From CAYSFW01 sp050329935 (GTDB lineage Bacteria > Pseudomonadota > Gammaproteobacteria > UWMA-0217): a stretch of DNA of 18,858 bases. Made by a program: the position numbers and the translations under genes. The DNA lies in assembly GCA_050329935.1 (NCBI GenBank), contig JBHJOI010000062.1, forward strand, positions 1-18,858, read 5' to 3'. This document shows positions 6,675 to 14,278 of this stretch, one piece after another. The notes below the pieces were generated by a model, which saw only the letters and a program-made list of their open reading frames with translations, made no database searches and was not told the DNA's origin. The number at the start of each line of letters is the position of its first letter. The first letter of the stretch is position 1.

Positions 6675-7520
6675 TCAGCTTTGACGCGCGACCGCGCGTT
6701 CAATCAAGTCAATGAAATCCTCCTCGCTCTCCACTTCGGCCAATTCCTCGGTGGTCACCGTGTAACCGTAACGGTCAGCGATCGCCTGATAGCGCGGCAG
6801 ACGGGAGTAGAAAAGTCGCGGAAACACCCAGCGCACGAAATCGTCGGGGTCGATCAGCGCGACGTAGGCGAGGCCACGCTCCGTCATATACTCGGCGAGG
6901 TGCTCATCGAGAAAGGACTCCCGGTAGTACAGCGGCTTGGGGTCCGCAAGCGCGCGGTCGACCAGGCGCTCCTCGTCATGCCGGGTGGCGCGAATGTAGA
7001 GTATCAGGGTGTGGCGCTCGAGCACTTCGATCACCGATGGATCGTCCAGCTCGCACAAGCTGCCGCCGGCGTCGTTTAGAAAATGCTCGTACCCATAAAT
7101 CGTCTGCGCCTTGCGGATGAATTCCGGCACGTCTTTCATCGCCGCGATCTCGGCCTCGCGGTGCAGATTCTGACGCCGCTTGAACTCGCCCAACGCCAGA
7201 CCGCCCCGCTCTGGATTGCCAATCTTGCCGAGAAAGCTCGAGACCGGTTTCAGATGATCGACCGTGATATTGTTGCGGATATAAATCGAATCGGTACGCA
7301 ACAAATCGCGCAGAAACGGCACCTGCATCGCCTGCTGCTTAAGATTATCGAGCATCGGTTCGTCGAGATAGCGGGTACCAATGCGATAATCGCCGGAATA
7401 ATGAAACCAGTGTTTGTAGCGCAGCATGCACGCGAGCCGAGTCTTGCCCACACCCGACATGCCGAGCAAGGTTACGCTCTTGTTGCCCCAGGCCCGCCAT
7501 TCCGCCGCACTCAATTTCAC
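6675..7520 (-). CDS. metA-associated P-loop ATPase of unknown role
   Basis: The 281-residue protein has a clear Walker A motif, GMSGVGKT, at residues 20-27, in a shikimate/adenylate-kinase-like setting (KSVTLLGMSGVGKTRLA). It goes on to HYSGDYRIGTRYLDEP, NNITVDHLKP, GLALGEFKRRQ and FLNDAGGSLCELDDP. From memory, this family is found repeatedly next to metAS-type genes in sulfur-oxidising and related proteobacteria. Its biochemical role is not known to me. The GGSLCELDD segment and later acidic IDPDDF may take part in metal or nucleotide chemistry (inference). It is the first gene of a minus-strand unit, ATPase then metAS 18 nt on. There is no ATG before Walker A: the GTG at 7520 is chosen, with weak AGGGCG upstream, and a GTG at 7562 is the alternative. 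No membrane segment is present. Confidence 0.82.
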   Translation of the reverse strand: MKLSAAEWRAWGNKSVTLLGMSGVGKTRLACMLRYKHWFHYSGDYRIGTRYLDEPMLDNLKQQAMQVPFLRDLLRTDSIYIRNNITVDHLKPVSSFLGKIGNPERGGLALGEFKRRQNLHREAEIAAMKDVPEFIRKAQTIYGYEHFLNDAGGSLCELDDPSVIEVLERHTLILYIRATRHDEERLVDRALADPKPLYYRESFLDEHLAEYMTERGLAYVALIDPDDFVRWVFPRLFYSRLPRYQAIADRYGYTVTTEELAEVESEEDFIDLIERAVARQS

Positions 7521-7637
7521 TGTCAGTCGCCCTGTCGATGCTGTGAGCACTAAGGTTCGCACGCGCGACGGGGTGCGTCCAGCCGGTGAATCGGTGTACC
7601 CTTTTCGGGTCGATCAATCGAAGAAGTTGGGGTACAA
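7521..7637. promoter_or_regulatory. Divergent intergenic region between the ATPase and M23 genes
   Basis: The two genes start back to back within 117 bp, so promoters for both directions should lie here. No consensus -35/-10 pair stands out on either strand. GGGG at 7629-7632 serves as the M23 ribosome site, 5 nt before the ATG at 7638. No methionine-type riboswitch fold was recognised ahead of the ATPase/metAS unit. Confidence 0.4.
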
Positions 7638-8492
7638 ATGTTGCTGTCCCGCAGGTTCGGGCGTTTGGCGGCGGCGCTGTTGCTGTCGCTTGTCGTCGCC
7701 CTCGCTCATGCCAGTCTACCGCACGACGCCAGTGTGCCAGGTGGGATCGCGGTTGTGACCTTGGCGCCGTTCCAAGGCGCCGCCGCGCCGAAGGCCTGGT
7801 TCAATGATCGCGAGGTGCTCGTCACCGCGCGCGACGGGCATTGGACGGCCTTGGTCGGCTTGCCGCTCAGCACGCAGTTGGGCACCCACGTCGTGCGCGC
7901 GGGACCGCGTAAACAGGGCGCCCGTGAGTTTAAGTTCACCGTCACCGGCAAGTCGTATCCGGAACAGCGCATCACGCTTAAGGACAAGAGCAAGGTCGAG
8001 CTTTCGGCGCCGGACCTTGCCCGCGTCAAACGCGAGCAGGTCGAGATCAACCGCCACAAGAACCACTGGCGGGCCAGCAACGAGGTCGATCTCGACTTCG
8101 AGGCACCCGTCGAAGCCCCGCTCTCGAGCCGCTTCGGACTGCGCCGGTTTTTCAACGATCAACCACGCTCGCCGCATTCCGGCCTCGATTTTGCCGCGCC
8201 AACGGGCACGCCGGTATTGGCCCCGAGCGCGGGCCGTGTGGTCGGCATCGGCGACTATTTCTTCACCGGCAACGCCGTGTATCTCGACCACGGCAACGGG
8301 CTGATCAGCCTTTACGCGCATCTCGACCGCGTCGATGTACAACCCGGCGATGTGGTGCGACGCGGCGATCCGCTGGGCACGGTAGGCAAGACCGGGCGCG
8401 CGACGGGGCCGCACCTGCACTGGAGCATTTTCATGAATGGCGCGGCCGTCGACCCCGAGTTATTCCTGCCGTTAAAGACCACGCGCCGCTGA
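7638..8492 (+). CDS. M23 family metallopeptidase (LytM domain), exported
   Basis: The 284-residue protein has a Sec signal peptide (MLLSRRFGRLAAALLLSLVV, cleaved near AHA-SLP), a beta-rich N-terminal region (about 30-105) and a C-terminal Peptidase_M23 domain (about 155-275). All zinc ligands are visible: H180 and D184 in HSGLDFAAP, and H259/H261 in GPHLHW, plus catalytic-type H228 in YAHLD. An intact site predicts an active zinc endopeptidase that cuts peptidoglycan cross-links in the periplasm, rather than an EnvC/NlpD-like activator with a degenerate site. The segment FEAPVEAPLSSRFGLRRFFN is the standard lead-in to the domain. The start is supported by GGGG 5 nt upstream. A hairpin follows the stop. 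No division gene adjoins, so its exact wall-remodelling role is open. Confidence 0.92.
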   Translation: MLLSRRFGRLAAALLLSLVVALAHASLPHDASVPGGIAVVTLAPFQGAAAPKAWFNDREVLVTARDGHWTALVGLPLSTQLGTHVVRAGPRKQGAREFKFTVTGKSYPEQRITLKDKSKVELSAPDLARVKREQVEINRHKNHWRASNEVDLDFEAPVEAPLSSRFGLRRFFNDQPRSPHSGLDFAAPTGTPVLAPSAGRVVGIGDYFFTGNAVYLDHGNGLISLYAHLDRVDVQPGDVVRRGDPLGTVGKTGRATGPHLHWSIFMNGAAVDPELFLPLKTTRR

Positions 8493-8503
8493 TTGGCAGG
8501 CGA

Positions 8504-8530
8504 TCCACGCCCAGAACCGGTGCGTGGATT
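8504..8530 (+). terminator. Possible terminator hairpin after the M23 gene
   Basis: ATCCACGC and GCGTGGAT form an 8-bp stem around an 11-nt loop, 11 nt after the M23 stop. Only three T's (including the last stem base) follow, so termination would be weak or depend on other factors. Confidence 0.4.
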
Positions 8531-8596
8531 TAGCACCAGCCATCAACAGGCACTACACTTGGGCATTCACCACCCGCCGCCTCCGAGTGTTCCCGA

Positions 8597-9910
8597 ATGA
8601 ATCTGTCCCCTGCTGATTGGCGCCGCTTCCTGCGTCTGCGCTGGAGCATCTACGCGATCCTGATCGTCGCGTACATGACGGTGTATTTTCACCGCATGGC
8701 ACCTGGGGTGGTCGCCGCCGAGCTGATGCAGGCGTTTCAAATTTCGGGGGTCGCGCTCGGCTCGCTGGCAGCGATGTACTACTACATTTACACCGCGATG
8801 CAGATCCCGGCCGGCGTACTTGCGGACACGCTGGGTTCGCGTGTCAGTGTCACCGTCGGCGCGGTGATCACGGGGTTGGGCTCCATTCTCTTCGGCATCG
8901 CGGAGACATTCGTACTGGCGTCGCTCGGGCGTTTTTTGGTCGGGCTGGGGGTCAGCGTGGTGTTCGTCGGTTTGATGCGCTCGAATACGCAATGGTTCAG
9001 CGAGCGGCGCTACGGTTTTATCAGCGGGCTCACGCTGTTGCTCGGCAATATCGGCTCTATCCTCGCGGCAGGCCCGCTCGCGGTGTTGTTGAGTTCCGTA
9101 TCGTGGCGCGGCGTGTTTGTCGGGATCGGCGTGTTTTCGCTCGCATTGGCAGCGATCAGCGCGTTGTTCGTGCGCAATCGGCCGGAGGATGCCGGATTGC
9201 CGTCGGTACGCGAGCTGGAGGGCAAATCCAGTCATCCGGCACGTCACCAACACTGGCTACGCGACTTGCGCGATGTGTTTGCCACCCGCGCGGTGTGGCC
9301 GAATTTTTTCGTGATGTTTGGCGTCACCGGCAGTTTGTTCGCGTTTGCCGGCCTGTGGGGGGTGCCATTGATGCGCGATGTGTTCGGGCTGGATCGCACT
9401 GGCGCATCGGCTTACACCACCACCGCCTTGGTCGGTTTCGCGCTCGGGTGCTTCGCGATGGGCTGGTTCTCGGATCATCTCGGCCGGCGCAAGCCGGTGA
9501 TCGTCGGCGCCTGCCTGTTGTCGACGCTGGCTTGGATCGGGTTGATCCTGCTGCCCTGGGGCGTCGGCTGGAGCGGGCTCGTGTTGTATGGCCTGCTCGG
9601 CCTGACCGCCGGCGGTTTTGTCGTGGGTTATGCGGCGGCAAAGGAAGTCGTGGCGCCGGGGGTCGCCGGCATGGCGATCGCGCTGGTCAACACCGGTTTG
9701 TTCCTCGGCGCCGCGATCATGCAGCCGGCATTCGGCTGGGTGCTCGATCTCACCTGGGACGGCACCTTGATCGATGGCGTGCGGCGATACGCGTTCACCG
9801 ATTATCGCAATGGCCTGTGGCTATCGGCTGGATTCGCGCTGTTGGCGCTGATCGCGGCGCTGTTCGTGCGCGAGACTCATTGCCGCAATCTCACCGTAAC
9901 CGACCATTAA
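8597..9910 (+). CDS. MFS transporter (12 TM)
   Basis: The 437-residue inner-membrane protein has about 12 hydrophobic helices in two six-helix halves. The MFS loop motif occurs as GVLADTLGSR (about 73-82, between TM2 and TM3) and again in the second half as GWFSDHLGRRKPVIVG. The first helix carries YMTVYFHRMAPGVVAAEL, a form seen in organic-anion or glycerol-phosphate-like MFS groups, so an anionic metabolite is a reasonable guess; the substrate is not determined. A central cytoplasmic loop (RELEGKSSHPARHQHW) divides the halves. The start ATG follows a weak GAG-containing ribosome site. The gene is transcribed toward batD and stops 5 nt before it, so no room remains for separate terminators between the two converging units. 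Confidence 0.9.
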   Translation: MNLSPADWRRFLRLRWSIYAILIVAYMTVYFHRMAPGVVAAELMQAFQISGVALGSLAAMYYYIYTAMQIPAGVLADTLGSRVSVTVGAVITGLGSILFGIAETFVLASLGRFLVGLGVSVVFVGLMRSNTQWFSERRYGFISGLTLLLGNIGSILAAGPLAVLLSSVSWRGVFVGIGVFSLALAAISALFVRNRPEDAGLPSVRELEGKSSHPARHQHWLRDLRDVFATRAVWPNFFVMFGVTGSLFAFAGLWGVPLMRDVFGLDRTGASAYTTTALVGFALGCFAMGWFSDHLGRRKPVIVGACLLSTLAWIGLILLPWGVGWSGLVLYGLLGLTAGGFVVGYAAAKEVVAPGVAGMAIALVNTGLFLGAAIMQPAFGWVLDLTWDGTLIDGVRRYAFTDYRNGLWLSAGFALLALIAALFVRETHCRNLTVTDH

Positions 9911-9915
9911 CCCCC

Positions 9916-11631
9916 TTACGCGTCGCGCTCGTACATCCGATTTGGATTGAGCGCGGGCAGGCGTTGCCGCGGCTTACGCCGCCAACCGCCGAACGGCAGC
10001 CACGGCGGTCGGGTCTCGCGCCGAAAGCGGCGTTTCCAGGATTCGAACTCGATCGGAGTGCCCCCGTAATTGCAGCCCTCCATTTCCTCGACCAGGCGCC
10101 GCATGCGACTGGGATTGATTCGAGGATTGGTCTCGATCAACTTGCCGGTGATCTGCGGAATCGGCGAATTCACCGGAATCTCGAGATACTTCGTCGAATA
10201 GAGTTGGAACAACTGACACCAGTCGGCCGGATTGTCCTCGATTTCGAGGCGGTTGACGCAGTACCAGATTTTGTAGGGGGTCGGCAGTAATTGAACGAAA
10301 CGCTGCCATAAGCTACGTAGGTGGTAACGCGGCGAGAGTGTGACTTGCCGCGCGCCACCGACGGCGGCGGGAGCTGCCGATCCGCCTGAAGCGTTTTCGA
10401 AGCGCTGCCTGAATTGCCTCAACCACGCAGTCCACCCATACGTCTTTGCCAGCCAGAACAGTAAATAGGGCGCCACGATCAATGCGCCGATGATCAGAAT
10501 CGCCGTGAGACCGACCTTGCTTTCGCCGATCTGCGGCGGTCGCGCCGAATCGGGCACGAGCTGCGTCGGCGCACCGGTGACGAATAGCGTCGGGAATCGA
10601 ATCGCGCTCGTCTCCAAACGCTGCTGGCGTGCGTTCCACCACTGAACGTCGACATTCGGTATCGCCATGCCGCCCGCTTTAACCGGAACCAGGGTAAAGC
10701 GTTCGACGCGGGTACCAATCACGGAACCATGACTCGGTCCCAGGCGATTTTCAAGCGCCACGGATTCCTGATACACCTTCGCGCCGGCCGGATTCAGCTC
10801 CGACGCGATTGAAGGCAATTGGTGCGCGAGCAGGCCGGTGCCCTCCAGTGTGACGATCAGGCTCAAGGGTTCCCCGACGTGAACGTCCTTGTCATCGTCG
10901 AATTCCGTGTGCGTACGCAAGAAATCCAGCGCGCGCCAAGGCGTGACCCCGGCTTCCGGCGCCAACACCTCGACCGCGAGATCATCCCCCGCTACGACCG
11001 CGAAGGTCTCGGCCTTGACGCTCGTGGACCGCGACGTGTCCACGAACTCGCCGACCACCTTGACCGGTGGAAGTGCCAGCCGCCCCTGGCGCAGCGGCGT
11101 CAGCGCGTAGATGTATTCGGTGACGAACCCCTTGCGCTTGTCCTGCCAATGTTCCTTGGTGGCTGCATAGACCAAAACGTCGGCTTGAAAATCTTGCAGT
11201 TTCGGCATCTCCAGCGCGACGGTCTTGATGTTGCCCTCGCTGAAAACGCGAACGGCGTATACGATCGACTGTTGTGGATATAGCGATGCTCGGTCCAGCT
11301 CGACCTCGACCCGCGGTGGTCTGACATTTTGCGCAGCGCTGGGTGGACTGGTCGTGGCCCGGGCCGCCGGATACCGCGGCACGACCGCGCCTCGGTAGGG
11401 TTGCGCGGGTACCGCATAGGGGTCGCCTGCCGCCGACGAACCCGCGTTCAGCCCCATTGATCTCGCGCTCCGCATTCCACCGGACGAACTCGACGACGCC
11501 CCGCCACTTGAATCAGAACTATTCGTGGTCGAAACATCATTGGGATCGAAGCGATTTCCCGCGACATACCCAAACGCCAACGAAGGCAACAGACCAACGA
11601 TGGCCGCGCAACGAATTATGACGCTCAACAC
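9916..11631 (-). CDS. batD: BatD family protein (oxygen-tolerance/Bat operon)
   Basis: The 571-residue protein is the last gene of the moxR-bat operon. It has an N-terminal signal (residues 1-21), then a Ser/Gly-rich linker (about 34-66). BatD-type beta domains follow, with RPPRVEVELDRASLYPQQSI (104-123), LTPLRQGRLALPPVKV and later VHVGEPLSLIVTLEGTG, VERFTLVPVKAGGMAIPNV. One transmembrane helix lies at about 373-393, with a cytoplasmic C-terminal region of about 175 residues. This layout matches BatD: periplasmic domains anchored to the membrane, presumably presenting substrates to the VWA proteins. Bat proteins are linked by published genetics in Bacteroides to aerotolerance, but their molecular task is unsettled. 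The start is GTG at 11631 (TTG at 11628 is also possible), with AGGGGG just upstream. Confidence 0.87.
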   Translation of the reverse strand: MLSVIIRCAAIVGLLPSLAFGYVAGNRFDPNDVSTTNSSDSSGGASSSSSGGMRSARSMGLNAGSSAAGDPYAVPAQPYRGAVVPRYPAARATTSPPSAAQNVRPPRVEVELDRASLYPQQSIVYAVRVFSEGNIKTVALEMPKLQDFQADVLVYAATKEHWQDKRKGFVTEYIYALTPLRQGRLALPPVKVVGEFVDTSRSTSVKAETFAVVAGDDLAVEVLAPEAGVTPWRALDFLRTHTEFDDDKDVHVGEPLSLIVTLEGTGLLAHQLPSIASELNPAGAKVYQESVALENRLGPSHGSVIGTRVERFTLVPVKAGGMAIPNVDVQWWNARQQRLETSAIRFPTLFVTGAPTQLVPDSARPPQIGESKVGLTAILIIGALIVAPYLLFWLAKTYGWTAWLRQFRQRFENASGGSAAPAAVGGARQVTLSPRYHLRSLWQRFVQLLPTPYKIWYCVNRLEIEDNPADWCQLFQLYSTKYLEIPVNSPIPQITGKLIETNPRINPSRMRRLVEEMEGCNYGGTPIEFESWKRRFRRETRPPWLPFGGWRRKPRQRLPALNPNRMYERDA

Positions 11632-11675
11632 CCGCCCCCTCCGACCGCAGAAAAAAGTTTATCGCCGCACCCCTA

Positions 11676-13256
11676 TCACCAGGGACGCACCTCTTGAAAA
11701 TATCCACCCTGCTCCTCGATCAGCTTCTGCTCCTGCAACAGGAAACGCAATCGAAGTAGCGATGCCGGATCGGCCTCGACTTGGGACAAGCGCTGCTCCA
11801 ATGCCGCCGGGTCGAACTCGGATTCGCCAGATACTTCATCCGATGCAGGCCGACCGGCCGATTGGGCCGCCTGCGTGCCGGTTTGTTCGAACTGTTCAAC
11901 GCCCGCGGAGGACGCACCGGAGAGCAACGCGGTCGGTGGCGGACGCGGCGGCATCGGCCCCTTTGGCAGCTCGCGCGCACCTGCCGGATCGCGACCGTTG
12001 CGCGCCGCGGACGCCTGGGTACCAGCAATCGGCGACGGCTGTGAGGATTCGGGTTTGGCCTGGTCCTGCCCGGGTTTGTCGTCGCGATTGTCCGGCGACG
12101 GATCGCCCCCCTGCGCGGAATCGGGTTTCGGCAAATCGCCCTGGTTTTCCCGCGGATCCATCTCACTGCTCGACACCGCCTCGGGCGTCGCAGGCTGGAC
12201 GGGCTCCGACGCTTGCGGAAGTTGCGACGACGAGTCCGTTTCCAGCGACGATCGCATCCGCGGATCGTCCTGTTCGCGTGCCGCGTTCTCGGGCGCCTGA
12301 CTCGGATCGGGGTCGGTGTTTTCCGTGGCTTTAGCGTGCGTATCGTCCGCATGCGCGGTGCCCGATCCGTCAACCTCGCGCAGCTGCGACGACTCGCCGC
12401 GGTCATCCTGGTTCGACTGCGAACCCGCGCCGGCTTGTGAATTCGCGGCGTCGGATCCATCCGAGTCACCTTCATCCTTGGCGCCTGGTTGACCGGATTG
12501 AGATTGCTCGCCGGATTGCGCGCCGGCGCCGGAAGATCCCGCTTGATCTTGCGTCGAGTCCTGTTGCTGATCGGATTGCTGTTGCTGATCCGACTGCTGT
12601 TGTTGATCCGACTGCTGTTGCTGGTCCGACTGCTGTTGCTGGTCCGACTGCTGTTGCTGGTCCGACTGCTGTTGCTGATCGGACTGCTGTTGCTGATCCG
12701 ATTGCTGTTGCTGATCCGACTGCTGTTGCTGATCCGACTGCTGTTGCTGATCCGATTGCTGTTGCTTTTTCTCTTGCTCGTCGGGTTTTGGTGCTGCGCG
12801 CTCCTCAGGCGATTTCGGGGACGGTTTCTGTTTCGGCGCAGGCGGCTCCGCGTCGGCGGTTTCGTCCTCGGCAATTCCGCTCAATGCCCGCGCCAGCGCG
12901 AGATTATGACCCGCGTCGTCATGAGCGGGATCCAGCTTGAGCACTTCACGATAGGTACCGATCGCCGCTTCGAACTCGTGCAGCTGGAATTGCGCGTTGC
13001 CCAAATTGAACTTTGCGTCGAGCTTGACTGAATCGCGCGTGACGCTGGCAAACGCGTCGGCCGCGGCCTGATATTGTCCCGCGCGATACAACGCGACGCC
13101 ACGGCGGTAGCTATCGGTGAACGTCACCGCGGCGGTCGCATAGTCGCCCGCGTCGTAGGCCTCCCGTGCGCGATCATCGTCGCGCTCGAACAGGCCCGCT
13201 TGCGCGGTGCCGATCACGCAGAGAAACGCCCAGGCGATTCGGCCCAGCGGCTTCAC
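11676..13256 (-). CDS. batC: BatC-like TPR protein with a QQQQSD repeat linker
   Basis: The 526-residue envelope protein has a signal peptide (residues 1-20, KPLGRIAWAFLCVIGTAQA). Tetratricopeptide repeats follow (about 30-125; YRRGVALYRAGQYQAAADAF and KFNLGNAQFQLHEFEAAIGTY are clear TPR helices). A very long disordered linker comes next, then a conserved C-terminal helical segment (about 485-526, ending EEQGGYFQEVRPW). The linker starts with a KKQQQSD cap and ten tandem QQQQSD hexapeptides (170-229). It continues with Ser/Gln/Asp/Pro-rich sequence to about 470, with no recognisable domain. TPR units usually bind partner proteins, here presumably the adjacent VWA proteins. The start is the GTG at 13256: it has GGAG 6 nt upstream, gives a proper signal peptide, and overlaps the batB stop as GTGA. 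The frame extends to 13289, but that start would be worse placed. Confidence 0.86.
   Translation of the reverse strand: MKPLGRIAWAFLCVIGTAQAGLFERDDDRAREAYDAGDYATAAVTFTDSYRRGVALYRAGQYQAAADAFASVTRDSVKLDAKFNLGNAQFQLHEFEAAIGTYREVLKLDPAHDDAGHNLALARALSGIAEDETADAEPPAPKQKPSPKSPEERAAPKPDEQEKKQQQSDQQQQSDQQQQSDQQQQSDQQQQSDQQQQSDQQQQSDQQQQSDQQQQSDQQQQSDQQQQSDQQQDSTQDQAGSSGAGAQSGEQSQSGQPGAKDEGDSDGSDAANSQAGAGSQSNQDDRGESSQLREVDGSGTAHADDTHAKATENTDPDPSQAPENAAREQDDPRMRSSLETDSSSQLPQASEPVQPATPEAVSSSEMDPRENQGDLPKPDSAQGGDPSPDNRDDKPGQDQAKPESSQPSPIAGTQASAARNGRDPAGARELPKGPMPPRPPPTALLSGASSAGVEQFEQTGTQAAQSAGRPASDEVSGESEFDPAALEQRLSQVEADPASLLRLRFLLQEQKLIEEQGGYFQEVRPW
12570..12755 (-). repeat. 18-bp tandem repeat encoding (QQQQSD)n in batC
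   Basis: Eleven Ser-Asp codon pairs recur exactly every 18 bp between 12570 and 12755, separated by ten blocks of four glutamine codons. Units differ only at synonymous positions (for example SD as TCCGAT, TCGGAT or TCGGAC). The period is a multiple of three, so copy-number changes keep the frame. Confidence 0.95.
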
Positions 13257-14278
13257 ACAGTGCTCCGGGGCGCGGTCTTGCGAAACCACGACAACAACAC
13301 GAGCAGGCCCAACGAGAGCGGCAGGTAGTACCGCTCGTTCCAGATCAGAACGCGCCCGTCATCCTGCTTCATCTCGGCGTTACCGTGCTCGATGGCGCGC
13401 AGCAGGGTACGCGAGTCGTCGTCCTGAAAATTGGCGACCAGGTACTGCCCGCCGCCCTCCCGCGCGACCGCCTTGAGCACATCTTCATTGAGCACGGAAC
13501 GAATCGGTTCGCGATTGACATCCACCAGCGGCTTGCCGCCGGGATCGCGCACAATATCTCCGCGCGCCGTGCCGACGCCCAGCACATGCACGAAAATGCC
13601 TTTTTCGCGCGACTTCAACACGGTCGCCAGCAGATTCGATTCCACGATATCGCCGTCGCTGATCACCAGGATCGAGCGACTGATCCCCTCGCCGGACTGC
13701 GACAACAGGAACTCCGCCTGCTGCAACGCCCGCGTCAGTCGGCTACCGGGCAGACCGACCAGCTCGGGTGTCAACGACGGCAGCAGGCGCAACAGGCTTG
13801 CGTGGTCGTCGGTCAGCGGCGCGATCACATGCGCCGTCGATGCGAACGCGATCAGTCCCAGCCGCAGGTTGGGTCGCAGATTCACCAGGTCCTCGATTTC
13901 CTGTCGGGCACGATGGTGACGGGTCGGTCGCACGTCGTCGATCAACATCGAGCGCGACAAATCCAGGACCACCACCAGCTCATTCGCCGGCCGATATAGA
14001 CGTTCCTCGCGAAAGTCCCAGCGCGGACCCGCGAGCGCAATCACGCTCAGTATCCAGACGCCGCTCCAGAGTCCGAAGCGACGCCAGTGCGAGCGTCCCT
14101 CGACCTGGGTCTGGCCAGTCAGGTGCGGCAGCAATTCCGCGTCGGCATACCGCTCGATGCTCGAATGACGCGGCGCGGGCCGGGAGTTTCGCAGCCAAGC
14201 CCAGAGCAACGCGGGCACGATCACGGCAAGCAACCACAACGGTTCGGCGAACTGCAATCCGGGGGTCAGCTCGTTCAT
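13253..14278 (-). CDS. batB: BatB-like von Willebrand factor A protein
   Basis: The 341-residue membrane-anchored protein has two N-terminal helices (about 13-29 and 70-84), a VWA domain (about 99-290) and a C-terminal helix (about 318-333). The VWA metal site (MIDAS) is intact: D106-x-S108-x-S110 in LDLSRSM, and DGD at 208-210 in ISDGD. A divalent metal should therefore bind, allowing partner binding controlled by MoxR. The start ATG at 14278 overlaps the previous stop as ATGA, so it is translationally coupled to the batA-like gene. The frame stays open upstream to 14395, but that extension lies inside the neighbouring gene and is unlikely. Its own stop overlaps the batC start as GTGA. Confidence 0.9.
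   Translation of the reverse strand: MNELTPGLQFAEPLWLLAVIVPALLWAWLRNSRPAPRHSSIERYADAELLPHLTGQTQVEGRSHWRRFGLWSGVWILSVIALAGPRWDFREERLYRPANELVVVLDLSRSMLIDDVRPTRHHRARQEIEDLVNLRPNLRLGLIAFASTAHVIAPLTDDHASLLRLLPSLTPELVGLPGSRLTRALQQAEFLLSQSGEGISRSILVISDGDIVESNLLATVLKSREKGIFVHVLGVGTARGDIVRDPGGKPLVDVNREPIRSVLNEDVLKAVAREGGGQYLVANFQDDDSRTLLRAIEHGNAEMKQDDGRVLIWNERYYLPLSLGLLVLLSWFRKTAPRSTV
13263..13266 (-). promoter_or_regulatory. Ribosome binding site deciding the batC start
   Basis: The minus strand reads GGAG, 6 nt before the GTG at 13256, inside the 3' end of batB. Combined with the GTGA stop/start overlap, it supports the shorter batC form. Confidence 0.7.

Noticed and set aside
8617..10290. 557-codon open frame on the plus strand overlapping the MFS gene
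   Set aside because: It is an out-of-frame shadow of the MFS gene: Arg/Gly/Ala-rich with no domain, while the MFS frame has 12 helices and conserved motifs.
12561..12767. Tandem array considered as a CRISPR or intergenic satellite
   Set aside because: There are no spacers, the unit is 18 bp, and the array is fully in frame inside a coding gene.
11720..12874. Minus-strand 384-codon frame with SNSSRI repeats
   Set aside because: It is another frame of the batC repeat and linker, Arg/Ser-rich and without domains; the batC frame has signal peptide, TPRs and a coupled start.
12489..13031. Plus-strand open frame rich in LLLLIR repeats that looks membrane-embedded
   Set aside because: It is the antisense reading of the QQQQSD repeat in batC; the hydrophobic pattern arises from complementing glutamine codons.
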